A stretch of 64,000 nt of DNA from Butyricimonas faecalis (GTDB taxonomy: Bacteria; Bacteroidota; Bacteroidia; Bacteroidales; Marinifilaceae): positions 3,968,001 to 4,032,000 of the forward strand of contig NZ_CP032819.1 in the NCBI RefSeq assembly GCF_003991565.1. The letters are read 5' to 3'. How positions within the stretch are numbered: position 1 is the stretch's first letter; each line of letters starts with the position of its first letter. A model generated the notes under the pieces. That model was not told the origin of the DNA. It worked only from the letters and a program-made list of their open reading frames with translations, and did no database searches. Below, piece after piece: positions 41,516-50,382 of the stretch. The position numbers were made by a program, and so were the translations under genes.

Positions 41516-43252
41516 CTAAAAGGCACACACGGCACGAACTCTGGCCGAGTTTGTTTTCCGCGTGGAGTACGGAAAGGCTCGGTTGAAGTCCACGATGATA
41601 ACCTCATATTTGCTATAGTCTACACCATTCACGTAGGATGCGTATTCCGAAGACGACCAATATTGGCTGTTATAAAAAACTTCGCCACCGGCCGCAAGAA
41701 GAGAGGCGTTGACCAAATCGCGGTTTTCGGTGAAAGTGTAATTATAGCTCAGATAAACATTGTCTACATCCTTGTAGCAGAGGATATGTAATTCTTTCAC
41801 AGAGGGGAAGAACCAACCGGTACTGTTCTTTGGGGCGGGATTGGATTTGCTGAAGTTTGCAATGTCTTCGACAGGTTGGGCTGCCCATTCCATTTCGTTA
41901 TTTGATTTGCACAACGCGTTGAAGGCGAGTATCACTTGTGTATTCTGATAGCCGAGAATTCTGTTGATGGGATCGGTCGGACCGAGACCCGAGGCGACGG
42001 AAACAAAATCTGACTTTCTGGGGTGGGTGAATTGCTCTCTATTCTGGAATTCATTCGTTAAGGAATAAGAGGGCATATTTATCCACTTTTCCCCTGTTGG
42101 AATATCTTTGAGAGATACTGCCAAACCATGTGTACAGTTAGGAAAGTCTGCTGCCATAATCTTGTCATCTGTCAGCGAGGCTGGAGTTGTTCGGCCTTTA
42201 GGATTTGTATCCTTGGGCGTCCAAAATACGATTCCGACAACTGTTTTGTTTGCCAGGGGCTTTGGTTTCGGGTTTGCCACAAGCACCCCTTTCCCATTAG
42301 GATAACGTGCACGCAATCCTCCGTCGGAAGTCGTTCCGTCAGAATAGATATAGTCTCCGGCTTTCACTTCGTTGGCGGTATATTTCGTGGCTGTTATGCT
42401 GAATATCTTCTCCTCTCCACCATTACCCCAGTCATTGCTTGCCACTCTCTGCACTTCCAAACCGGCAGCTTTTACCGTGATGGCATAGGTGTGGCAGTTG
42501 CCGGCCATGAGATTCCCCTCTTCATCTGTTTCGGGGGTGTAGACAAAGGTGTTGTTGCCAATGCTTACCTTGAAAAGTGGTTTACCTTTCATGTTTTGTG
42601 GCACTACCAGGGCCTCTCCTTGCTTTGCTGTCGCATCGTGAAAGGGCTTTATCTCTCCGTCCGTCTGATCTGCGGGAGCCACTATCCCGGCTTCGATACG
42701 GGCTTCTGCATCACCGAGTAACGTTACCGTTGCACTGTTTAACTCGATCTCCGTAATACCGTCAGCTGCCGCGAGCGTGTAGGCAATCTTCGACATACTG
42801 TGACCGAAATTGAGGTAAACGGGCTGATTGAAACTGCCCCGCGTTTGGGCGGACAGAATGTCGAATGCGGCATAGCCCGCCGACTGGTCGGAAATGTCGA
42901 GTAATGTCGGAGTATCGAATGGGTACCATGCCTTGACCTCGGCTTTAGCCGTGTGCGGCCAGTAGAGCGTGTTGCTTTCATCTATCGCTTCTACATTACC
43001 CGAAGCGTCCGTGATATAATATTTTCCTGTTTGGCTTTCCAAAATGACACCAATTTCTTCACCGCCCGTCCATGCGTCCTTACCGGTGCTACGGCTCTGA
43101 ACCTGTTCCACGTTTGCCGACAATCGCAGCGGATATTTTCCCCCGAGTGGCGAAATAGTGCCATCCTGCCATGCCTTCTGCTCGCTGCATGAAGCGAGCA
43201 GGATGATACCCGTAATCGTGGATGCAAAAGCTAAAAGGTTTCTTGTTCTCAT
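41516..43252 (-). CDS. Fimbrillin-like surface lipoprotein
   Basis: A 578-residue lipoprotein with lipobox LLASC (Cys22). The first 300 residues match fimbrillin/Mfa-type proteins: SRSTGKDAWTGGEEIGVIL, then YWPHTAKAEVKAWYPFDTP and a YAITVKAAGLEV end. The C-terminal region (WFFPSVKELHILCYKDVDNV, then QYWSSSEYAS and a final ARVRAVCAF) resembles the DUF1566/Lcl-like tip domain. Together they suggest a pilus tip or surface adhesin. The N-terminal half is GC-richer than the flanks, and the gene separates yeiH from its LysR, which suggests acquisition. The ATG at 43252 is preferred to one 45 bp upstream. Confidence 0.78.
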   Translation of the reverse strand: MRTRNLLAFASTITGIILLASCSEQKAWQDGTISPLGGKYPLRLSANVEQVQSRSTGKDAWTGGEEIGVILESQTGKYYITDASGNVEAIDESNTLYWPHTAKAEVKAWYPFDTPTLLDISDQSAGYAAFDILSAQTRGSFNQPVYLNFGHSMSKIAYTLAAADGITEIELNSATVTLLGDAEARIEAGIVAPADQTDGEIKPFHDATAKQGEALVVPQNMKGKPLFKVSIGNNTFVYTPETDEEGNLMAGNCHTYAITVKAAGLEVQRVASNDWGNGGEEKIFSITATKYTANEVKAGDYIYSDGTTSDGGLRARYPNGKGVLVANPKPKPLANKTVVGIVFWTPKDTNPKGRTTPASLTDDKIMAADFPNCTHGLAVSLKDIPTGEKWINMPSYSLTNEFQNREQFTHPRKSDFVSVASGLGPTDPINRILGYQNTQVILAFNALCKSNNEMEWAAQPVEDIANFSKSNPAPKNSTGWFFPSVKELHILCYKDVDNVYLSYNYTFTENRDLVNASLLAAGGEVFYNSQYWSSSEYASYVNGVDYSKYEVIIVDFNRAFPYSTRKTNSARVRAVCAF

Positions 43253-43434
43253 GGTGATGTTTTTGAAAGTGAATTTATATATTGGTTTCACTTGCAAAAT
43301 AAGAATAAAAAATCAATGTTGGTATCAATTCTGTTTCGTGTGGGATATCTTTATTGTCAGATTCGCATATTTTTGTCGTTTAAGCAATTTTGTTTTTGCT
43401 ATTTCGGCACATTTTGTTGTTTAAACACCCCGTG

Positions 43435-44337
43435 TCATGGTCTATTTCCCCTGTTTGTCCGTGATGTATTGCAAAATCTTAGAAGTAATTCGGCGTAGGG
43501 GTCAATAGTGCCTTGCTTGTGGATGGCATAGAGCGTGCGGGTAATTTCGAAGTCATCGATATCAATGATTTTTAGCAGACCACAGGCCAGTTCGTCTTGA
43601 ACGGAGAACACGGAAACCAGGGCATAACAATCCGAATGTTTGAGGTATTGTTTGATTCCTTCGGAACTTCCGATGACGATTTGTTGGTTCAGTTCGTTAA
43701 TCGACATCCCGGAGGCGGATAGCTGACGTTGGATAATATTATATGTGCCGGATCCTTCTTCCCGGACAACAAATTTTAAAGTCTTTAATTGTTCTTTCGT
43801 GATGGATTCCGGGGAATGATTTTTGGCTGAGGTGACCAAAACTATTTCGTCTTTTAGAAAGGGGATATAGTGGATGTCTGTTTGCGAGGGGACGCCCTCA
43901 ATGAAAGCGAGTTGAATATTTTTATCCAGTAATTCCTGCTCGATTTGGTAGGTGTTTCCGCTGATCAGGTTAATTTCAATATAGGGGTGAGTTTCCCGAA
44001 AACGGGCCAAAAATTCGGGTAATATATACTGGGATAGCGTGGTGCTGGCCCCAATGTGTAAAGTTCCTGAGAATTCTTTTTTCATGTGCTGAAGGTTGAA
44101 GGTGATCACACGTTCCCGTTCAATCAGTTCTTCACTTTGTTCCAAAAGGTATTTCCCGGCAGGGGTAAGCAACAATCGCCCCTTCTCGCGATCAAAGAGC
44201 GTGATCCCTAATCCTTTTTCCAACTCCTTGATGCTTTTGGAAATGGCCGGCTGGGAAAGTCGTAATGTTTCGGCGGCTTTTGTCGTGTTCAAATGCTTTG
44301 CCGTGTGGTAAAAGATTGTAAGCTTGTGGTCTAACAT
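43435..44337 (-). CDS. LysR-family transcriptional regulator (CysB/CbbR-like)
   Basis: A 300-residue regulator with an N-terminal winged helix-turn-helix (LTIFYHTAKHLNTTKAAETLRLSQPAISKSIKELE) and a periplasmic-binding-type effector domain from about residue 90 (LHIGASTTLSQYILPEFLARF). A start 45 bp upstream would put the -7 box at 44360-44367 inside the gene, so the ATG at 44337 is chosen. It probably controls the YeiH exporter on the same strand, the usual partnership, despite the intervening fimbrillin gene. The effector is unknown. Confidence 0.88.
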   Translation of the reverse strand: MLDHKLTIFYHTAKHLNTTKAAETLRLSQPAISKSIKELEKGLGITLFDREKGRLLLTPAGKYLLEQSEELIERERVITFNLQHMKKEFSGTLHIGASTTLSQYILPEFLARFRETHPYIEINLISGNTYQIEQELLDKNIQLAFIEGVPSQTDIHYIPFLKDEIVLVTSAKNHSPESITKEQLKTLKFVVREEGSGTYNIIQRQLSASGMSINELNQQIVIGSSEGIKQYLKHSDCYALVSVFSVQDELACGLLKIIDIDDFEITRTLYAIHKQGTIDPYAELLLRFCNTSRTNRGNRP

Positions 44338-44359
44338 CGGGATTACTTTTAATTCTGAA

Positions 44360-44367
44360 CAAAGGTA
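44360..44367 (-). promoter_or_regulatory. -7 box of the LysR gene
   Basis: On the minus strand this reads TACCTTTG, a full match to TAnnTTTG, 22 nt before the ATG. No TTTG is seen at the -33 distance. It decides the start of the LysR frame. Confidence 0.6.
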
Positions 44368-44632
44368 GAGAAAAATGGTCAATCTATTGCTTTAAAGTAG
44401 GCATTCCTTTGTACCGCTTGGATTTTGCCTCCTTTGTGGTGCGAGTGGAACCCTTTGCGGGGAAATTCGTATCTGATGCGAAGATATTTTTCAAAATCTC
44501 TAGTGTAATTTTTATTTGTTATTGTCAATGTTTTTTAATATCTTGACGGCGTTTTTCTAGATTGTAGGTACATTTATTGACATTTGATTTTGATGGAAAT
44601 TTAAGGATAAATTAATATAACACGTTTTTAGT

Positions 44633-45247
44633 ATGGAGAATAAATTAGATATTTTGACCCAAAAGCTTTACAATGAGGGGGTAGATAAGGCTCGGCAAGA
44701 GGCTGAGAATATCATCAACCAAGCGAAGCAAGAGGCCGAAAAGATTATTGCCGATGCGAAAGCGAAAGTAGCACAGATGAATGCTGATGCGGAGACTGAG
44801 ATTTCTAATTTGAAAAAGAAGGCTGAGTCTGAAATGACGTTAAGCGCTCGTCAGGCTATCACGGCTTTGAAACAGGCAATTACGAATCTTGTCGCCGGAG
44901 ATGTTGCCGGGGATATAGCCAAGATCGGGTTCGAGGAAAAAGCTTTTATTCAAGAGTTGCTTATGACGATTGTGAAGAAGTGGGATGTGGCAGGTGGAAA
45001 CCTCAACATGGAAGTTCTTCTTTCCGAAAACGAGAAGGCAACGTTCGAATCGTTTGTGGCAGCCAAGTACAAGGATCTGTTGGATAAAGGGCTTGATGTG
45101 AAAGTAGGTAACCTGGAAGAAGGTTTTGTGATTCAGCCTAAAGATGGCGGATTCCAGATCGCTTTCTCCGAGAAATTATTTGAAGCTTTCTTTAACCAGT
45201 ACATGAAAGGCTTCACGAAAAAACTCCTTTTTGAAAGTAATAAATAG
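44633..45247 (+). CDS. atpE: V-type ATP synthase subunit E
   Basis: A 204-residue peripheral-stalk subunit. The first 80 residues are a long Ala/Glu/Lys-rich coiled coil (ARQEAENIINQAKQEAEKII), and the C-terminal globular part contacts the catalytic head. It is the first gene of the rotary ATPase operon, in the usual Bacteroidetes order E-DUF2764-A-B-D-I-K. No distinct promoter was recognised in the 250-bp region upstream, although it is AT-rich. A heptamer tract follows the stop codon. Confidence 0.85.
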   Translation: MENKLDILTQKLYNEGVDKARQEAENIINQAKQEAEKIIADAKAKVAQMNADAETEISNLKKKAESEMTLSARQAITALKQAITNLVAGDVAGDIAKIGFEEKAFIQELLMTIVKKWDVAGGNLNMEVLLSENEKATFESFVAAKYKDLLDKGLDVKVGNLEEGFVIQPKDGGFQIAFSEKLFEAFFNQYMKGFTKKLLFESNK

Positions 45248-45281
45248 GTTTTAGACGGGGGAGATAGGCAAGGCCTTTCAA

Positions 45282-45312
45282 TCTAAAATCTAAGATCTAA
45301 AATTTAAAATTT
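45282..45312. repeat. Heptamer tract between atpE and the DUF2764 gene
   Basis: Variants of the 7-nt unit AAATCTA (ATCTAAAATCTAAGATCTAA and AAATTTA) fill the 3' half of this spacer up to the next gene. The same unit occurs before atpB. Confidence 0.7.
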
Positions 45313-45319
45313 GAAAAGG

Positions 45320-46150
45320 ATGATATTAAAAAATAACTACTACTGTTTTATAGCAGGACTACCGGAAGTCTTTCTGGATGATCGGAAACTAGCGTTATCC
45401 GTGAATGGGTTTCGGGAGTTGGCTCGGGAGGCTCTGAAAAAAGAGGATGTGAAATTGATTGAACTTTTTTTCCTGCCTGCCGATAATAAACAAGTCCTGC
45501 GGTTGCTAAATAAAATGGCTCCCGATACCAATCTTGAAACAGTATATCCATTACAGCGTCTGGAAGACGAAATCACCGAACCCACCCATTCTTTACCTGT
45601 TTACCTCAATCGATTTATCGCGGATTTTAAGCGGGAACATTTGAAATATGATGTCTCGCCAGAGAATGTATTGAGTTGGATGTATTACGATCATTTGATG
45701 AAAAGTGGTAGTAAGTTCGTCCGAAACTATGCGGAATTCGTGATGAACGTGAAGAATCTGGAAACTGCCCTGACTTGTCGGAAGTATGGGAAAGAGGTGG
45801 CCCCGGAGATTATCGGTGATAACGTATTTTCCAAAGCGTTGAGAACTTCGAACTCGAAAGATTTCGGTTTGGCGATGGAGTTCCCGTACGTGGAGAAGGT
45901 GATTTCTCTGATGGGGAACACGAACCTTGTCGAGCGGGAGAGAGGTTTGGATTTACTTCTTTGGGATTACATTGAAGAGGCCGTGGTTTACGAGTATTTC
46001 TCCATGGAGAAAGTTTTGAGTTTTATGCTTGAGCTGATGATCGTTGAGAGATGGAGCAAGATGAGTTCCGAGTCGGGACGAAAAGTCTTCATGGAAGTCG
46101 TGGATAAGTTCAGAAAGAGTTTCGAATTTGCGGAAGAATTTAAAAATTAA
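45320..46150 (+). CDS. DUF2764 protein of the V-ATPase operon
   Basis: A 276-residue soluble protein of the DUF2764 family, found in Bacteroidetes-type V-ATPase operons. It starts ILKNNYYCFIAGLPEVFLDD and is mostly helical, with LSWMYYDHLMKSGSKFVRNYAEFVMNVKNLETAL. It stands where archaeal-type operons encode subunits C and F, neither of which is found here. A role as a substitute for central-stalk subunit C is therefore plausible, by position only. The ATG at 45320 was preferred to a TTG 9 bp upstream. The catalytic subunit gene follows after 9 bp. Confidence 0.85.
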   Translation: MILKNNYYCFIAGLPEVFLDDRKLALSVNGFRELAREALKKEDVKLIELFFLPADNKQVLRLLNKMAPDTNLETVYPLQRLEDEITEPTHSLPVYLNRFIADFKREHLKYDVSPENVLSWMYYDHLMKSGSKFVRNYAEFVMNVKNLETALTCRKYGKEVAPEIIGDNVFSKALRTSNSKDFGLAMEFPYVEKVISLMGNTNLVERERGLDLLLWDYIEEAVVYEYFSMEKVLSFMLELMIVERWSKMSSESGRKVFMEVVDKFRKSFEFAEEFKN

Positions 46151-46159
46151 AATTGAGAC

Positions 46160-47917
46160 ATGAATAAGACACAAGGAAAAGTTCATAGTATTATTTCCAA
46201 CCTTGTACTTGTGCGTACCGAAGGACCGGTATCTCAGAATGAGATTTGCTTTATCCAGCTTGGAAACGAGCGATTGATGGCTGAGGTGATCAAGGTTGTC
46301 GGGGATATTGCTTATGTACAGGTTTTTGAAAGTACCCGGGGATTGAAACCCGGCTCCCTCGTGGAATTCGAAAACCATATGTTGGAAGTTACATTAGGTC
46401 CCGGTTTGCTGTCAAAGAATTTTGACGGTCTTCAAAATGACCTGGATAAAATGACGGGGGTATTCTTGAAACGAGGAGAATACACGAACCCGTTGGAAGA
46501 AGATAAAAAATGGAGTTTTACCCCGTTGGCTAAGGTCGGTGATAAGGTGACCGGTGCCGATTGGTTAGGCAACGTGAAGGAAAACTGGTTGGATCATAAG
46601 ATTATGGTACCTTTCAAATTGAAAGGTGAGTATACCGTGGCTTCGATAGTTGCTGCCGGAGAGTACACGATAAAAGATACGATTGCCGTGCTGAAAGATG
46701 AGGCCGGGAAAGAGATCCCGGTTACGATGGTTCAGAAATGGCCGGTGAAGGTGGCTATCCGTAATTACGTGGATAAACCCCGTCCTTCCCGTCAGATGGA
46801 AACCGGAGTGCGTGTTATCGACACGATGAACCCGATACTGGAAGGGGGTACCGGTTTTATCCCGGGGCCGTTCGGAACGGGAAAGACCGTATTGCAGCAT
46901 GCTTTGTCCCGGTTTGCCGATGCTGATATTATTATCATGGCGGCTTGTGGTGAGCGTGCAAACGAGGTGGTGGAAATTTTTACCGAGTTTCCGGAGTTGG
47001 AAGACCCTCGTTCCGGTCGTAAGTTGTACGAGAGAACCACGATCATTGCCAACACATCCAATATGCCCGTGGCTGCCCGTGAGGCTTCCGTCTACACGGC
47101 CATGACGATCGGGGAATACTATCGTTCCATGGGGATGAAAGTGTTGTTGCTGGCAGACTCGACTTCCCGTTGGGCACAGGCTTTGCGTGAGATGTCCAAC
47201 CGTATGGAAGAGTTGCCGGGACAGGATGCTTTCCCGATGGACTTGTCGGCAATTATTTCAAACTTCTATGCTCGTGCGGGAATGGTGTACTTAAACAATG
47301 GTAAGACGGGTTCTGTTACCTTTATTGGTACGGTATCTCCTGCCGGAGGTAACTTGAAGGAACCGGTGACAGAGTCAACGAAGAAAGTGGCACGTTGCTT
47401 CTACGCCTTGTCTCAGGCTCGTGCGGATGCGAAACGTTACCCTGCGATTGATACGTTGGAGTCTTATTCTAAATATTTGGAATATCCGGAATTTATCGAA
47501 TTTGCCAAGAAAAATATTTCCGATACATGGATTGCCGATGTGAACGAGGCTCGCAATATGTTGGTGCGCGGTCGTGAAACGGCTGAGCAGATCGACATCT
47601 TGGGAGATGACGGTGTGCCTTTGGAATATCACGTGGTATACTGGAAATCCGAGTTAATCGACTTCGTGATCCTGCAACAGGATGCTTTCGACAACATCGA
47701 CGGTTCTACCGCCATGGAACGTCAGAAATATATGTTGAATATGGTACTGGGTGTGGTTCGTTCCGAATTTAATTTTGACACGTTCGAAGAGGTTAACCCC
47801 TATTTTAAACGTATCATTAATGGTTTCAAACAGATGAACTATTCCGAATATCAATCGGAAGCGTTTAAAAAGTATGAAGCAGAAGTGAACGAGATCATTA
47901 ACGAAAGAAAAAAATAA
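46160..47917 (+). CDS. atpA: V-type ATP synthase catalytic subunit A
   Basis: A 585-residue catalytic subunit. The Walker A motif is GPFGTGKT (residues 236-243, Lys242), and the insert typical of V/A-type A subunits lies between the N-terminal barrel and the nucleotide domain. The Walker B-like segment VLLLADSTSRWAQALRE and the following EMSNRMEELPGQDAFP are conserved. It forms the A3B3 head with the B subunit encoded 92 bp downstream, the longest spacer in the operon, which is filled with heptamer repeats. Whether it works as synthase or ion pump cannot be told from this subunit. Confidence 0.96.
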   Translation: MNKTQGKVHSIISNLVLVRTEGPVSQNEICFIQLGNERLMAEVIKVVGDIAYVQVFESTRGLKPGSLVEFENHMLEVTLGPGLLSKNFDGLQNDLDKMTGVFLKRGEYTNPLEEDKKWSFTPLAKVGDKVTGADWLGNVKENWLDHKIMVPFKLKGEYTVASIVAAGEYTIKDTIAVLKDEAGKEIPVTMVQKWPVKVAIRNYVDKPRPSRQMETGVRVIDTMNPILEGGTGFIPGPFGTGKTVLQHALSRFADADIIIMAACGERANEVVEIFTEFPELEDPRSGRKLYERTTIIANTSNMPVAAREASVYTAMTIGEYYRSMGMKVLLLADSTSRWAQALREMSNRMEELPGQDAFPMDLSAIISNFYARAGMVYLNNGKTGSVTFIGTVSPAGGNLKEPVTESTKKVARCFYALSQARADAKRYPAIDTLESYSKYLEYPEFIEFAKKNISDTWIADVNEARNMLVRGRETAEQIDILGDDGVPLEYHVVYWKSELIDFVILQQDAFDNIDGSTAMERQKYMLNMVLGVVRSEFNFDTFEEVNPYFKRIINGFKQMNYSEYQSEAFKKYEAEVNEIINERKK

Positions 47918-47970
47918 TTTGTGATTTAAGATTTTTGATTTATGATTCTTTGTTTCATTGACCGGATTTT

Positions 47971-48004
47971 AAATCTAAAATCTAAAATCTAAAATCTAAA
48001 ATAA
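47971..48004. repeat. Tandem heptamers before atpB
   Basis: AAATCTA is repeated four times without change and ends with AAAATA, 5 nt before the atpB ATG. The preceding 50 nt (47920-47970) contain related units in the opposite sense (GATTTAAGATTT, GATTTATGATT), so the spacer can fold back on itself. Confidence 0.85.
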
Positions 48005-48009
48005 ATGGT

Positions 48010-49335
48010 ATGACGACTGCTTTTCAAAAAGTTTATACAAAAATCACCCAGATCACGAAAGCAACGTGTACGTTGAATGCCCAAGGCGTCGGAAATGACG
48101 AGTTGGCCATTGTGGACGGACGCTTGGCTCAGGTCGTGAAGATTTGGGGAAATGATATAACCCTTCAGGTGTTCTCTGGAACAGAAGGGATTCCGACGAA
48201 TGCAGAAGTGACATTCTTGGGAAAAGCGCCTACTCTGAAAGTGGGAGATGATTTATGCGGGCGTTTCTTTAATGCCTTTGGAGACCCGATTGACGGGGGA
48301 CCTGCTGTTGACGGGGAAGAAAGAGAGATCGGGGGACCGTCGGTGAACCCGGTACGTCGTAAACAACCGTCGGAGCTGATCGCGACCGGTATCGCGGGTA
48401 TCGACTTGAACAACACGTTGGTGTCCGGTCAGAAGATTCCGTTCTTTGCCGACCCGGATCAGCCCTATAACCAAGTGATGGCAAACGTGGCGCTGAGAGC
48501 GCAGACCGACCGAATCATCTTGGGAGGTATGGGATTGACGAACGATGACTACTTGTATTTCAAAAATTTGTTTGACAATGCCGGAGTATTGGATCGTATC
48601 GTCAGTTTCGTGAATACCACGGAGGCTCCGCCTGTTGAGCGTTTGTTGGTACCGGACATGGCTTTGACGGCTGCCGAGTATTTTGCGGTGGATAAGAACG
48701 AGAAAGTGTTGGTTTTGTTGACTGATATGACGCTATATGCCGATGCTTTGAGTATCGTGTCCAACCGTATGGATCAGATTCCGTCGAAAGACTCCATGCC
48801 GGGTTCGTTATATTCCGATTTGGCGAAGATCTACGAGAAAGCCGTGCAGTTCCCTGCCGGAGGTTCTATCACGATTATAGCCGTGACCACGTTGTCCGGA
48901 GGTGATATTACCCATGCTATCCCGGATAACACCGGATATATCACGGAGGGTCAGTTGTTCCTGCGTAAAGACTCGGAAATCGGTAAGGTTATCGTTGACC
49001 CGTTCCGAAGTTTGTCTCGTTTGAAACAGCTCGTGATCGGTAAGAAAACCCGTAAGGACCACCCGCAAGTGATGAATGCCGCCATCCGTCTGTATGCCGA
49101 TGCCGCTAACGCCCGGACCAAGATGGAGAACGGTTTCGACTTGACAGACTACGACCGCCGTACCCTAGATTTCGCTAAAGACTATTCCAACAGCCTGCTT
49201 GCTATCGATGTAAACATCAGTACCGACCAGATGTTGGATACTGCTTGGGATCTTTTCCGCAAGTACTTTAACAAGGCGGAATTGGGTATTAAGCAGGAGA
49301 TCGTGGAAGAGTTCGGCGGATATGAGAATTTATGA
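48010..49335 (+). CDS. atpB: V-type ATP synthase subunit B
   Basis: A 441-residue non-catalytic nucleotide-binding subunit of the A3B3 head. It lacks a complete Walker A motif, as expected, and shows DLCGRFFNAFGDPIDGGPAV, PFFADPDQPYNQVMANVALRAQ and the region ALSIVSNRMDQIPSKDSMPGSLYSDLAKIYEKA. The C-terminal helical domain includes FRKYFNKAELGIKQEIVEEF. A four-helix-bundle gene follows 26 bp downstream and separates it from atpD, which is normally adjacent. Confidence 0.95.
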   Translation: MTTAFQKVYTKITQITKATCTLNAQGVGNDELAIVDGRLAQVVKIWGNDITLQVFSGTEGIPTNAEVTFLGKAPTLKVGDDLCGRFFNAFGDPIDGGPAVDGEEREIGGPSVNPVRRKQPSELIATGIAGIDLNNTLVSGQKIPFFADPDQPYNQVMANVALRAQTDRIILGGMGLTNDDYLYFKNLFDNAGVLDRIVSFVNTTEAPPVERLLVPDMALTAAEYFAVDKNEKVLVLLTDMTLYADALSIVSNRMDQIPSKDSMPGSLYSDLAKIYEKAVQFPAGGSITIIAVTTLSGGDITHAIPDNTGYITEGQLFLRKDSEIGKVIVDPFRSLSRLKQLVIGKKTRKDHPQVMNAAIRLYADAANARTKMENGFDLTDYDRRTLDFAKDYSNSLLAIDVNISTDQMLDTAWDLFRKYFNKAELGIKQEIVEEFGGYENL

Positions 49336-49360
49336 TTTATGATTGCTTGATTTATGATTA

Positions 49361-49735
49361 ATGGATAAGGTAACATTTAAATATCGGACGAAACAATTAG
49401 GGCTTGCCGTGATTCGGTTAACGGAAGGTTTGCCGAAGACACAAGCGGCTAGAGTAGTTTGTGATCAGATATTACGTTCATCCTTGTCCGTTGGGGCAAA
49501 TTATCGGGCTGTTTGTCGTGCTAAATCTGATAAGGATTTTATCAGTAAAATGAAAATTGTTGAAGAGGAAGCCGATGAAACGGTATATTGGTTGGAGATT
49601 ATGGAAGAAGCAGGAATGTTATCGGGGGATATTGTTTCACCTTTAAAAAAGGAGACAAATGAACTTGTTGCCATGATCGTAGCTTCCATAAAGACCAAAA
49701 CCAATAATTTGAATCATAAATCCTTAGAATCGTAA
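49361..49735 (+). CDS. Four-helix-bundle protein (S23/IVP family)
   Basis: A 124-residue all-helical protein of the family first noted in intervening sequences of 23S rRNA genes, related in fold to the Avd protein of diversity-generating retroelements. Characteristic stretches are RTKQLGLAVIRLTEGLPKTQAA, RSSLSVGANYRAVCRAKSDKDF and ADETVYWLEIMEEAGM. It is not an ATPase subunit; it sits between atpB and atpD with heptamer repeats on both sides. The frame is intact. It may bind nucleic acid, but no function is proven. Confidence 0.88.
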   Translation: MDKVTFKYRTKQLGLAVIRLTEGLPKTQAARVVCDQILRSSLSVGANYRAVCRAKSDKDFISKMKIVEEEADETVYWLEIMEEAGMLSGDIVSPLKKETNELVAMIVASIKTKTNNLNHKSLES

Positions 49736-49780
49736 ATCATGAATCTAAAATCATAAATCATAAATCATAAATTTAAAACA
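49714..49780. repeat. Heptamer tract after the four-helix-bundle gene
   Basis: Units AATCATA/AAATCAT and variants (AATCGTAAATCATGAATC, then AAATCATAAATCATAAATCA) run from the end of the gene to near the atpD start. The matching tract upstream (49330-49358, ATTTATGATTTATGATT) is in the opposite orientation, so the gene lies between inverted heptamer tracts. Confidence 0.8.
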
Positions 49781-49788
49781 TTGGTAAG

Positions 49789-50379
49789 GTGATAAAGTTT
49801 CAATATAATAAGACGTCGCTTCAAGGGCTGGATAAGCAATTGAAGATGCGAGTGAGGGCATTGCCTACCATCAAAAATAAGGAGTCGGCTTTGCGTTCGG
49901 AGGTGAAGAAAGCGAAACAGGTGGCGGATGAATTTAATGTGAAGTTGGAGGATACGCTGAATTCATTGAACGACATGCTGCAACTTTATGACGAGTACAA
50001 GGAAGACATACTTGTCGTGAAGGATGTCAGGATGTCGGTGAAAAAGATTGCCGGGGTAAAGACGCCAGTTCTCGACGGGGTGGATTATGAGGTGAAGGAT
50101 TTCAGCTTGTTTAATCAACCCGGGTGGCTGCTCGATGGTGTGGAATACATCAAAGAGGTCGTAAGTATCGCTTTGGAGAAGGAATTTTTCACCCGGAAAA
50201 TGGAGCTGTTGGATAAGGCGAGAAAGAAAACGACACAGAAAGTGAATTTGTACGAGAAAGTACAGATCCCGGGATTCCAGGAAGCGATTCGCAAAATCAA
50301 GCGGTTCTTGGAAGACGAGGAAAACCTTTCCAAGTCGTCACAGAAGATCGTGAAAACCCGTAAATTGATGGAGGAATAG
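49789..50379 (+). CDS. atpD: V-type ATP synthase subunit D
   Basis: A 196-residue central-rotor subunit made of two long helices that form an antiparallel coiled coil inside the A3B3 head. The N-terminus FQYNKTSLQGLDKQLKMRVRALPTIKNKESALR and the C-terminal helix RKIKRFLEDEENLSKSSQKIVKTRK match the family. The start is a GTG, the only plausible start in register. It is 3 bp from the subunit I gene, in contrast to the long spacer upstream. Confidence 0.9.
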   Translation: MIKFQYNKTSLQGLDKQLKMRVRALPTIKNKESALRSEVKKAKQVADEFNVKLEDTLNSLNDMLQLYDEYKEDILVVKDVRMSVKKIAGVKTPVLDGVDYEVKDFSLFNQPGWLLDGVEYIKEVVSIALEKEFFTRKMELLDKARKKTTQKVNLYEKVQIPGFQEAIRKIKRFLEDEENLSKSSQKIVKTRKLMEE

Positions 50380-50382
50380 CCT

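Noticed and set aside
43454..43471. 18-nt match TTTGTCCGTGATGTATTG shared with 58029-58046
   Set aside because: One copy is the coding end of the LysR gene on the other strand and the other lies in the acyltransferase-like remnant; no flanking similarity, so it is taken as chance.
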